Below, one piece after another: positions 55,864-64,000 of a DNA stretch of 64,000 nt. This stretch comes from Entonaema liquescens (taxonomy: Eukaryota; Ascomycota; Sordariomycetes; Xylariales; Xylariaceae): positions 2,542,001-2,606,000 of the forward strand of contig CADCSX010000023.1 in the NCBI GenBank assembly GCA_902805475.1, in the 5' to 3' direction. The position numbers were made by a program, and so were the translations under genes. How positions within the stretch are numbered: the stretch's first letter is position 1; each line of letters starts with the position of its first letter. Below the pieces are notes generated by a model. The model searched no databases and had not been told where the DNA came from. It saw only the letters and a program-made list of their open reading frames with translations.

Positions 55864-58278
55864 ATGTCCTCAGCAACCTCACAGACACAGCCGTTTAATT
55901 ACGAGCTGCTACCCCTTAATAGATCCAAAAAGGAGATTCGACTACTTAAGCTTAAGCTTGAAGGCACCGTTTCCGACTCTATTGAAGGGGTAGACAGCGT
56001 AAGCTATGAACAGTTTGAGCGCCAGCCCCCAGATATCCTTGATCTAGAACGATCTACAGAGTGTGAAATAGTGAAAGTCAGTCTTGAAGCAGCCCCCAAG
56101 TTCTACAGTCTTTCGTATGTATGGAGTCCTTCTATAATGTCAAGACGATTAGTTCTTCATATGGAAAGGAGCCACTCAAATGCACTACCAATCACGACTA
56201 ACCCCTCAGGGGAATTCGAGGCTGGTATCACAGATAGTTTACACCTTGCTCTAGCCCACTACAGAGGGCGTAAAGGGGGTAGCCCTTCAATACATATCTG
56301 GGTAGATGCTATATGTATAAATCAAGACGACAACGATGAGAAGTTGTGGCAAGTCCAGATGATGCGAGATATATATAAATCAGCAACGTCGACGTTGGCA
56401 TGGCTCGGGCCTGTGCCTGAAGGGCAATACTCAGAAGCAGCAAACCTTTTCGGTACACTAAAGGTACTCGCGAAAGAAGGAGTACAGCGCTTTGGGTGGA
56501 CGTCTTGCACATTACCTTTGGATTATACGGCTAGTTTGCCGGACGGGACAAGAAAGTATGCGAACCAAGAGCTTGTGGAATGGATAGAGAAAACCATTCG
56601 GGTTCGAGACGACGACTCAAGGTACGAGAACCACGATTTAGATACAGAGACCCATGACAGTGGCACCTTCAAAGTTACAAAGCATGATTTGAGAGGGATA
56701 GCAGAACTTTTGGGATTACCCTTCTGGACAAGGGTCTGGGTACTCCAAGAAGTTGCCCTTTCTAAATCTGTGATCTTCCATTACGGGCCTTGCAGCATCA
56801 CATCTACGCTCCTCCACGCCAGTATTAAGCTCCTAGCAAAAGCCATGCACCTTGATGGTATGAGTCCCTTCTCATCAACATCTCTGTTCGGTCCTATCAC
56901 GGGTAGTTCGGGGCCGTATAACCCTCGTTGCTGGAACTTGGGTCCCAAAAATATCAACGAACCCAGTTTGTTCCCTGTGCTTGATAGACATTTCCCAAAC
57001 GAATATATAGGGGAGCCAAAAGTTCGCATATCGGATATCCTCAGCTGGAATTATGCGATGGGCGGCCTGAAGGCAACTATTGAAAGCGATTACATCTTCG
57101 GCTTCCTAGGGTTAGTAAATGAACATGAAACCGCAGAGCTTATTCCAGATTATACGAAGCCTTATGAAGAAGTCTACACGAAGGCAACAATGAAGTGGAT
57201 TCATGAAGTGGGATTAAGCGTATTAAGCTATTGTCAGAACGCTACGACACCGTCCAAGTTACCCTCTTGGGTACCTGATTTCAGGAGATCCGAAGACTTG
57301 CCACAGGTTAAAATCTTAGGCACGCAATCCTATTTCTGTTTTAGGGGTTTAGAGAATCCTATCCAGCCCCCAAATTTCAGATTCTCGCAGACCCCCTCTG
57401 GTCCGATGCTGATATTGATGGGACGCGTGATCACGACCATTAAAAGGCCTTCAATCACGATGCCATCATGGACGGCCAATACGCCTCTTCTAAGACGTAT
57501 CTGGGATATCCAAGGACGGCTGGTTCTTATGAAGGATATCATAGAGGAGTATGCGAAAGCTTACAAGACCAAAGAGGACAGACACGTAGCTTTCGCAAGT
57601 ACGCTCACTGGGGGCGGAGTAGAACATGGTCGTTTACTCGGCCCTGAGAAGAACTGGTCTTTAGATCGGATCATCCGAGGGTACAAAGCCCTTATTGAAC
57701 CATCTTCTTCTTCAACATCAATCAGTAGCTTCTGTGCTCGACATAAATCATCTCAGTTCTTCTTAAGCGCAAGCATGATGGCGTGTGCTCAGACCTCTAT
57801 ATGGTGCAACGAGGAATACCGAGCATCTATGCCAACACCAGCTCAGAAACTTGAGATGAGCCATCCCAGCATATTTTTCACGTCCCTCTTCGACAAATTG
57901 GTAAGAGATATGTATGATATCAAATTTGATGAAAATCCGCAAATGTTTGAAGATATCACATCGTTTCTAAACTTGGTTCAGACCCGAAACGAGAGGCGAA
58001 AAGTTCTGATTTCCGATGAAGGATATCTTGTCCTTGGCCCTCGACCCACGGAGCCCGGAGACATTGTAACTTTCTTAGACAGTTACCACATCCCCTTTAT
58101 CTTACGCCGTAACTCGGACGGCTCGTATCGCCTAATCGGCGAAGCCTACGTGTTTGGTGTGATGGACCAGGAATTCACCGACGAAGAAGTATTGCTCGAT
58201 GCTAAAGCTTTGCTAGAGGTAAAAGCAACCATCAATCGTCGGGGCCGTGATATTCGACGAGAGTTTTCGATCAAATAG
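55864..58278 (+). CDS. HET-domain (heterokaryon incompatibility-type) protein 2
   Basis: Intronless, 804 aa. The HET domain begins near residue 80 (FYSLSYVWS) and includes ITDSLHLALAHYRG, IHIWVDAICINQDDNDEKLWQVQMM, DIYKSATSTLAWLGP and FWTRVWVLQEVALSKSVIFHYG, matching the large group of fungal HET proteins with N-terminal HET domain and long uncharacterised C-terminus (with the usual YIFGFLGL and YTKPYEEVYTKAT segments). The C-terminal end has a typical YLVLGPRPTEPGDIV and LRRNSDGSYRLIGEAYVFGVMDQE block. Unlike HET gene 1 it lacks the N-terminal CxxC region, so the two are not recent duplicates. Role in non-self recognition is inferred from the domain only. Confidence 0.94.
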   Translation: MSSATSQTQPFNYELLPLNRSKKEIRLLKLKLEGTVSDSIEGVDSVSYEQFERQPPDILDLERSTECEIVKVSLEAAPKFYSLSYVWSPSIMSRRLVLHMERSHSNALPITTNPSGEFEAGITDSLHLALAHYRGRKGGSPSIHIWVDAICINQDDNDEKLWQVQMMRDIYKSATSTLAWLGPVPEGQYSEAANLFGTLKVLAKEGVQRFGWTSCTLPLDYTASLPDGTRKYANQELVEWIEKTIRVRDDDSRYENHDLDTETHDSGTFKVTKHDLRGIAELLGLPFWTRVWVLQEVALSKSVIFHYGPCSITSTLLHASIKLLAKAMHLDGMSPFSSTSLFGPITGSSGPYNPRCWNLGPKNINEPSLFPVLDRHFPNEYIGEPKVRISDILSWNYAMGGLKATIESDYIFGFLGLVNEHETAELIPDYTKPYEEVYTKATMKWIHEVGLSVLSYCQNATTPSKLPSWVPDFRRSEDLPQVKILGTQSYFCFRGLENPIQPPNFRFSQTPSGPMLILMGRVITTIKRPSITMPSWTANTPLLRRIWDIQGRLVLMKDIIEEYAKAYKTKEDRHVAFASTLTGGGVEHGRLLGPEKNWSLDRIIRGYKALIEPSSSSTSISSFCARHKSSQFFLSASMMACAQTSIWCNEEYRASMPTPAQKLEMSHPSIFFTSLFDKLVRDMYDIKFDENPQMFEDITSFLNLVQTRNERRKVLISDEGYLVLGPRPTEPGDIVTFLDSYHIPFILRRNSDGSYRLIGEAYVFGVMDQEFTDEEVLLDAKALLEVKATINRRGRDIRREFSIK

Positions 58279-59327
58279 AGATGGTTAAGTAGACATGACC
58301 ACTTCTCCTGGACGGATCGACGGCGCTCGGGCGGGTATTTGTGGGTGCAGATGGCGTCAAGAGCCGCGTGCGCGCACGACTCCGGACCGATCGCTACGAT
58401 CGTAAGCTGCTTGATCCAGAGCGCTGGCTCATGTGGGGTTGAACTCCACCGACTGACGATCTGAAGATCAACGTACCGCAAGATACACTCAGTTGGTGTA
58501 TGTACCAGGATAGGGAATCGATATTCGATCTCTTGTCGATCCGATGATGTAGTCGAAAAGTAGCCATGAAGAGTTAAACGCAAGACTAACCAACTTTCCC
58601 GACTACACGTACTGGGTTGTTTGTATAGCGCCTTTTAGTATTCGAAAATCTTGCCTGCATGATGTTAGAAGCGACAATTCTAGGATGGGCTATGGAGATA
58701 TGACATCCTGCTCTGGAGTTCTTACCAAGTTGAGTTAACCATAGCTTGCAAACCTGTTTTATATAGGAAACTAGATGTCGAGTGAGCTATAGGAGGAATT
58801 GAGAAGAGCCGAATTGCAAAAATTGAAGCTAAGACGGGAGAGCAAGAGCAAAGGAGATGATTGAGCATCCTTTCAGGGGTGAGCAGAAATCCTGACAAGT
58901 AAAAACATGGACTAAGTGTAGCGAATGATGTTTGACGACTGCTCGTATTTGATAGTGTTCGACTTCAACCCTTAGAGCGAAAATTACTCAGATTAGGAGG
59001 TAGATATAGACAGCTTTAAAGGACCACGTCCGCCAGTCCCACCTAGACCAACAGCAGTTACACGACAGATGAGTGCAATCATATGCTTGGGGTATACTAT
59101 TATATTGGTTCTACGATAGCCTATCGAGCTCACGCCTCTACTAGGCCTGATCAGCTAGGGACTATACGCTTATATACGAAGCAGATATGGGGTATGATGG
59201 GGTGAAAGTTAACCAAAAGCGCTAAACCGTAAACGCAAAACACATCCAGAGAAACAAAGGTCCTACGGGCGTGAGACACTGAATTTTTTGTCATATTAGT
59301 TTCTACAGTATGGTTCGCCATGAACCC
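58279..59327. other. Intergenic, with a monooxygenase remnant at the left end
   Basis: Apart from the remnant at 58320-58550, nothing supportable is seen. Confidence 0.5.
58320..58550 (+). pseudogene. Fragment of an FAD-dependent monooxygenase
   Basis: One frame reads VGADGVKSRVRARLR, the conserved GADG-x-x-S-x-VR segment of PHBH-fold flavin monooxygenases, then LDPERWLMWG, a TGA stop (58440-58442), and TDDLKINVPQDTLSWCMYQDRE, all in one frame. The rest of a roughly 400-residue enzyme is absent on both sides. It begins about 40 nt after the stop codon of HET gene 2. The TGA could come from CGA by a C-to-T change. Confidence 0.75.
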
Positions 59328-60049
59328 TTACAGGGCCACGGCGGCACCGATGAAACCGGCAGCTAGAGCGGCTGCGGCAAGCATTCCGGTCTCCCGCGGG
59401 CCAGCGTTGCCGGATGGCGTCGAAGAAGTAGCCGAACTGCTCGTGGCATCTGCGGCCGACGATGCAGAGCTGTCGATAACGGATGCGGCGGTCGTTGTGG
59501 AACCGCTGGCACTCGTCGTGGTGGCCGAAGAGCTACCAGAGGAAGTGACCGTTGCGCTAGAGGAGTCCGCCGTAGTCGTCGCTGAAACACTCTTGCAGCC
59601 GCCCGCCGAGAATTGGGAATATACATCAAGGAGTTCGTCAAGCTGGCTGGTGATAACGTTGGGGGTGCGCCCATATCGTCGGAGCAGGTGGTAGCCAGAG
59701 CAAGTAGGTTGGACGATTGCGAAGACAGATACGAGTACATATCGAGGCAGTAGGAAGTGTAGGCAGAGGCTTGATCCTTGCCAAGAATAGTACCATATTG
59801 GCATAAGCCTGAGATGCCCGACTCAGCCATGCCGCCATCTTCGGTGATGCTATCCATCGCGCTTTCTAAAGCTGGAGCCGGGGTAGGAAATCCAGCAGAC
59901 CAAGACTGAACACGAGACATACATTCCGCTGACGATTCAGTTTCTTCCGCGTCGGGGCTATCGAGGGTCTGGCGTGGCATAAGGTTCGGAATTTGAGCGG
60001 AAGCGCAAGCGGCAAGGGCCGCGAGGACGATTGCGTTATTAGTATACAT
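59328..60049 (-). pseudogene. GPI-anchored Ser/Thr-rich surface protein with a one-base frameshift
   Basis: A signal peptide (MYTNNAIVLAALAACASAQ) opens a Cys-containing domain (SAECMSRVQSW, GLCQYGTILG, TTCSDDMGAPP) with tyrosine-rich TSYCLDMYSYLSS. At a run of five C (plus strand GGGGG, 59661-59665) the reading must shift by one base to continue as LDELLDVYSQFSAGGCKS, a long Ser/Thr/Ala linker, and a C-terminal hydrophobic tail (GMLAAAALAAGFIGAAVAL) typical of a GPI signal. One extra C restores the whole architecture; unshifted, the frame becomes an Arg/Pro-rich tail. No GT-AG intron of usable size spans the point. Either a real inactivating deletion or a homopolymer sequencing error. A TTTATAAGG box lies about 105 nt upstream. 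Confidence 0.75.
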
Positions 60050-61471
60050 GTTGTTGTTAATTTATTTGTATATTAAGTAATTATCGGTCGAAAGCAAAAA
60101 GCAAAAAGCAAAAAAAAGATCGTATGGCTAGTTGGGAATGCTTATTAGTTGACCTTATAAATGAGCGGATCGCAATTAATAAACGAATGACTCGCGTATC
60201 TATAGATCGTCGTCTTTTGACTCGCGTGGGTAGATCAAAGAAGAGATCGGCGCCATCGCGAAGGGTTCACGCTTCCTTTTTATAAGTCAGCATGTACTGC
60301 AATGTATTATTGCATGTAACAAGAAGGACCCCTTAATGCGGCCGGCGACGGGACACGCTATGATGTATCGGGATATAGCACTGGTAGCATTATTCAGGGG
60401 TGTCCGGGATCAAAAACATCATTAGCGTCAGGCTGCAGGAGCTAGCCCGGGCTTTTTGGTTTGGGCCGGAAATTCTGATTCAATTTCCTGGTAGCTGCTG
60501 CCTACATGTAGGTAGCCTGATATTAAGAATATTAAGTAGACGATGTAAAAAAGAGACTTGTTAATAATAGCGTGCATGTATGTTGTTGTGGACCTACCTA
60601 GGTATGTTGTGAGGAGGCAATTGCACTATAATAATTAGTACTCTAAGTACATCTATACATCAATCTATCTATATCTTATCTATTTAGCTACAGATGTCAT
60701 GCTATGTATGTAAGCAGAGATGACATGATTTACGTATGTACTTCCCTACAAAAAAAAATAATAAACCTGTTTACCCCAGCTTCTTGCTTTTTATATAGGT
60801 AAGCATGAATGGTCTCGTGCATTGTTCCGGGCGAGCCGGATCCTAGTCATCTTAAGCTCAAGAGTCCCACTTGAACTGCCACGCATCGATCGATACCGAA
60901 ATGAGAGTGTCACTATACTCGGTAAACCCTTGCGATAAAGTTTTTATCGCGTTCGGGTAGCTTATACCGGGTTGACATATTGTTAGGCTGTGCCCAATGG
61001 TCGGTTGCTTATCAAATAAATTTGGGGAGATACAACATCAATAAACCAATTGGCCTAGACTTGGTAAATAAAAGTAATATTTCATAAAGTCTATGCTGAA
61101 GCCCCAAACACATATTAGGTACCTACGTTTCCGCAACAGGACAACGGAGACCGAAGTATGCAATTTCCGTAACAAAGTCAGTTTGGGGATCTCGGGTCAA
61201 GAAATACCCTTTTAGAGGCACAGGTTACGCGGAATTCCTGTCATGGATAGACTTTGCTGACAAAGTGTTACCGAACCCTACCAAACAAACAGAGAGCTGG
61301 GTTAGGGTTCCTTGAGCAAACAAGCATGTACAGATCAAAAAAGAAAAGTTTGTTGCTCTATCATTACCAGGTAACCAATAAGACACACATGCATAATAGG
61401 TATTATACATATATATATATGCAAAAAGAGAAGACTAAATAAATAGAACGATGATAATTGGCAAAAGTTGA
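60050..61471. other. Intergenic, no gene seen
   Basis: About 1.4 kb, AT-rich. It contains a short AGCAAAA tandem tract near 60096-60118, two TGACTCGCGT copies 30 nt apart (60188 and 60218) and scattered CCTACATGTAGG-type palindromes. Confidence 0.5.
60153..60161 (-). promoter_or_regulatory. TATA box of the GPI-type surface protein gene
   Basis: Reads ATTTATAAG on the minus strand, about 105 nt before the ATG at 60049. Confidence 0.45.
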
Positions 61472-61561
61472 GGGTTTGGCCGGGGATTGAACCCGGGACC
61501 TCTCGCATAACATGAATAGGGTTGTCCCTAAGCGAGAATCATACCACTAGACCACCAAACC
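61472..61561 (-). tRNA. tRNA-Pro (anticodon AGG) with an 18-nt intron
   Basis: The minus strand folds as a tRNA: acceptor GGTTTGG pairs with CCAAACC plus discriminator C, the D-arm region is TGGTCTAGTGGTATGA, the anticodon stem is CTCGC/GCGAG and the T-arm is GTCCCGGGTTCAATCCCCGG. The loop reads TT-AGG-G with the intron inserted after position 37, the canonical place; removing ACAACCCTATTCATGTTA leaves a normal 7-base loop. G37 and discriminator C are usual for eukaryotic tRNA-Pro. A TTTT terminator follows on the minus strand within about 15 nt. Confidence 0.93.
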
Positions 61562-62220
61562 AGTACTTGGGTGAACCAAGATTTTGCCGGACCACATCAT
61601 CCAGGTGGTGTAATTTTGATCTCTTAACAGATTTTATATACACTTTTTAAGCATAAAAAGAAAGTTCTAATAGTCAACTCCAATTAACTACACCCACCCA
61701 TACTTAAATATCTCCAAATAAAAGACAAGAAATGGTTTCAGTCAATTCCTCCAAGGTTACCCAAAATATTCATGACGCCGAGGAAAGCCTAAAGAGAACT
61801 TTCAGGAACGTCTATTATTTGTGATATTTAAATATTGCTTACCTGCCTACGGCGAGTTAGTTCAAATAAACCTATAGTTAACACTAATGTTTAACATCAC
61901 ACGGTCCTGCTGTCCTCCAAGGGCTAGTGGTGTCGGTTTTATACCGCGAAGATTTTGACATCCTAATATGCCTTTTTTTTTTTTTTTGAAAAAAAAAACC
62001 AAACTACCTACTTAACTTATTCGTCAAATGTTTATCGAGTGAATGTATTCCTATGGTGCTGCTTAAGCTGATTCCCGCTAATGTGCCGCAAACATAAAGA
62101 AAGGCAAGGTAGGACCTGAGAAGTACATCTACACATCACTGCCCCCAAATATCACCAGAACCCTTGGCACTTACCAAATACCTATCTAGCTATTTTTCAG
62201 AGCATTTCTAATCTGACGAG
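61562..62220. other. Intergenic, with a poly-T/poly-A inverted repeat
   Basis: No gene seen. T15-G-A10 at 61973-61998 could form a hairpin. Confidence 0.5.
61973..61998. repeat. T15 G A10 inverted homopolymer
   Basis: Direct read; possible hairpin or a poly(A)-linked retroposition scar. Confidence 0.8.
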
Positions 62221-62514
62221 ATGCCTGAAGAGTCATCCAACAAGACGTCCGAAGATAAATCCGAGAAACCCAGATCAATCTTCGGTTCGATGATTCGCTC
62301 GATTAATTTCACGCGTCGGAAGGCCGGGGACTCTGCGAAGTTGCCGTCGCTCGATCCTTTGATTGCTCGTGCCTTTCTTCACCGGATGCCTCAGCTTGTC
62401 CAGCACCATAACCACTATTACCTGATGAATCCCAGCGTGACCTGGCAAGAGTCCATGTCTTTCGCAAGTGGTCTAAGAATTGAGGCCATTTCAATTTACG
62501 GACACGAGGAGTAG
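62221..62514 (+). CDS. Hypothetical small protein (97 aa)
   Basis: Single-exon ORF starting MPEESSNKTSEDKSEKPRS. The N-terminus is charged and Lys/Ser-rich, the middle is basic (SINFTRRKAG), the C-terminal half contains MPQLVQHHNHYYLMNPSVTW, and there is no signal peptide or membrane span. I recognise no family. It is supported only by an uninterrupted frame of moderate length and non-random composition, and it converges with the dead 2EXR gene. Confidence 0.4.
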   Translation: MPEESSNKTSEDKSEKPRSIFGSMIRSINFTRRKAGDSAKLPSLDPLIARAFLHRMPQLVQHHNHYYLMNPSVTWQESMSFASGLRIEAISIYGHEE

Positions 62515-62561
62515 ACTCACGGTCACTCAGGAGTCCCTTACGATGTTTTCTATCCAGTATA

Positions 62562-63529
62562 CTAAAGAGTCGACTTCTGCAGAGGGGTTGTCCTTTTGAT
62601 TCGATCGATCAGAACCTTCTTGGCGGCCTCATCATCAAGATCAAGAATAAGAGAACTCCGGCGATCTAGGCCGAACAATCGCGTTTCGAGGACATGGTCA
62701 CTGAACTTCTGAAGCTGATAGGAATCTGATATCATGTCAACCCCTTTTAAACGTGGAAAGTAACCCGGGTCCGAAATGTACGATAGAAGTTGGTGATAGA
62801 GTGTATGCCTTGATTTGAGACCGCTTATGACAAACTGCGTACATCCCTTAAGGTTCTAATGCTCACAAGTCTACCGCTACGACAAGCGATTGATCGAGCC
62901 TCCTGGCAAACATGAGTAACCGGAGGAGACTATAATTTTGGATCGAAATTATACACGAGGTAATCATCTTCGTCATATACCTCGGCAACCTTTGGTAGAA
63001 ACATTGCTTTGAGACCAAGTATGCGATTAGGAATGACCAAGTCCCATGTCGTGGCTTGGATTTCTGGTGGAAGCCTCTTGAACTGGGGAAATCCAGTAGT
63101 GTTGGGGTCGCGCAAGGCCTGAGCATCTGCACACATCATGCGAAGAATACCGCGGAGGTCATATTGGTTGCTCCTGATTCTTGCAATTTTGTACTTGAGA
63201 TCTTCAAATCCGGCTCGGAATTCATCCTGCTCGATATGCATATTATGAACTTGAGCTTGGAGAAGATCGTGACAGTTAATAATTTCGTCTTTATTCTGTC
63301 GGTCTCGACTGGCATGATTGGTGTTCTCATGAAGGGACTAGATAGAGGCGGTAACTTTCTCCAGGGCATTTTTCAAGCCAGCTAATTGCTTTTCGAGCTC
63401 ACGTTCTACATATTCCTCTAGAAGGTTAACTCTGTTGAGTGAATTGTCGTGTAAGGTATTAGCTACATGAATACCATGATAGATTGCATCGTTGGTGCTG
63501 CCTCCCGTAGCATAGCTCGATCTAGACAT
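62562..63529 (-). pseudogene. Dead 2EXR / F-box-like gene
   Basis: From the ATG at 63529 one frame encodes a helical coiled-coil-like N-terminus (NLLEEYVERELEKQLAGLKN), stops at TAG (63338-63340), and continues in the same frame through SLHENTNHASRD into a 2EXR domain (FPQFKRLPPEIQATTWDLV). A second in-frame TAG (62930-62932) interrupts it just before the domain's conserved THVCQEAR segment. After about 62870 the coding trace moves to another frame (LLSYISDPGYFPRLKGVD, FGLDRRSSLILDLDDEAA) and ends at 62562. Both TAG codons could come from CAG by CpA-to-TpA change. Upstream promoter elements were not identified. Confidence 0.75.
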
Positions 63530-64000
63530 TTTGGTTAGCTGGTATGCTAGCGAACATAAATATTTTCGGGAAGTTGAGATGAGAAGAGAGGGCCTAGATA
63601 ACTTTTATTTATTCAAATAAATCACAGAGGGAGGACGGAGTATGCACAAGTTAGGTGTTGGTGCTTAGACTTCACGCAGGACACCTTAATAGACATGAAC
63701 TATTGGTAGGTGTATGATATTGCTTTTTTCTTTTCTCCTAGTCTTACTTTAAGAAAACGAAGATATAAACATGAATTTAACGTGCAAATGTGACGACCGG
63801 CGGTAAGAGGCAACAATCTTCGAGATTTAATACCTCTCAAGTGCTTCCATAAACGGCGTACAATATTGCTCTAGAGCACAAGATAGAGGAAGACTCGACT
63901 ACAGCAAGTAACCTGGAAGACCAGGAGCTTGCTCAAGCTCACCTACAATAAAGTGTGCACATGTACAATTGATGAAGAAAAGAAGAAGATTTCCAATCGG
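63530..64000. other. Window right edge, no gene seen
   Basis: Upstream flank of the dead 2EXR gene; no supportable ORF. Confidence 0.5.

Noticed and set aside
55706..55993. 95-codon ORF overlapping the HET gene 2 start
   Set aside because: Reads through intergenic and microsatellite sequence; treated as a possible upstream overlapping ORF, not a gene.
59320..59694. 124-codon plus-strand ORF
   Set aside because: Antisense shadow of the Ser/Thr/Ala-rich GPI protein linker.
59600..59700. Intron instead of frameshift in the GPI protein gene
   Set aside because: No GT-AG pair of at least 45 nt on the minus strand joins the two frames without deleting the conserved LDELLDVY segment; a single missing C is simpler.
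1..64000. CRISPR array, bacterial operons, ribosome binding sites
   Set aside because: Spliced eukaryotic nuclear DNA; no regularly spaced direct repeats of CRISPR type seen.

Overview
The window is nuclear DNA from a filamentous ascomycete, most likely a sordariomycete. The evidence is short (50-150 nt) GT-AG introns with CTAAC/CTAAT branch sites, a gene about every 2.5 kb, fungal-specific families (HET-domain proteins, Zn2Cys6 regulator, Byr4, Get5, short secreted proteins), many CCTACC/GGTAGG palindromes, and repeat-induced-point-mutation (RIP)-like decay. I cannot name the species. I support 23 protein genes, one weak small-gene model, one spliced tRNA, three gene remnants of differing strength and one transposon-like element.

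Left part (1-11.3 kb, accessory): the 5' end of a secreted SurE-like phosphatase, a 3.8 kb gene-poor stretch, then a possible plant-cell-wall group: a GH105/YteR-like hydrolase, a tannase/feruloyl-esterase-family hydrolase, a Zn2Cys6 regulator with an AflR-like C-terminus, and a short-chain dehydrogenase.

Housekeeping block (12.1-19.7 kb): mitochondrial Hsp60, cofilin (with an ATG-only first exon and an 11-nt second exon), Get5/Mdy2 and the rRNA methyltransferase Nop2. The last two are divergent and share a 377-nt promoter region.

Middle (20.1-43.6 kb): a HET-domain protein, a histidine phosphatase, a PAP2 phosphatase, a nicotinamidase-like hydrolase with a signal peptide, a fungal multi-span membrane protein, the SelO/Fmp40 AMPylase, an 819-bp hAT-like element with a RIP-mutated AT-rich core, an aldo-keto reductase, the NHEJ factor XRCC4/Lif1 and the mitotic-exit regulator Byr4. 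Two enzymes here have an unexpected residue at a family motif: aldo-keto reductase His to Gly, and PAP2 motif 3 Arg to Leu.

Right part (43.6-64 kb) is gene-sparse and rich in secreted products: a secreted DUF1264/OBAP-family protein, a metallo-beta-lactamase-fold hydrolase, an eight-cysteine small secreted protein, a tyrosinase, a purple acid phosphatase, a second HET protein, a GPI-type surface protein with a frameshift, an intron-containing tRNA-Pro(AGG), a small hypothetical ORF and a dead 2EXR/F-box-like gene. A flavin-monooxygenase scrap lies just behind the second HET gene. The broken genes, and the CpG-only pattern of cytosines in the AT-rich element, point to C-to-T (RIP-like) mutation, strongest at CpA, as the force shaping the accessory parts.

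All exon borders were read by eye from splice motifs, reading phase and family resemblance. No database search was run.
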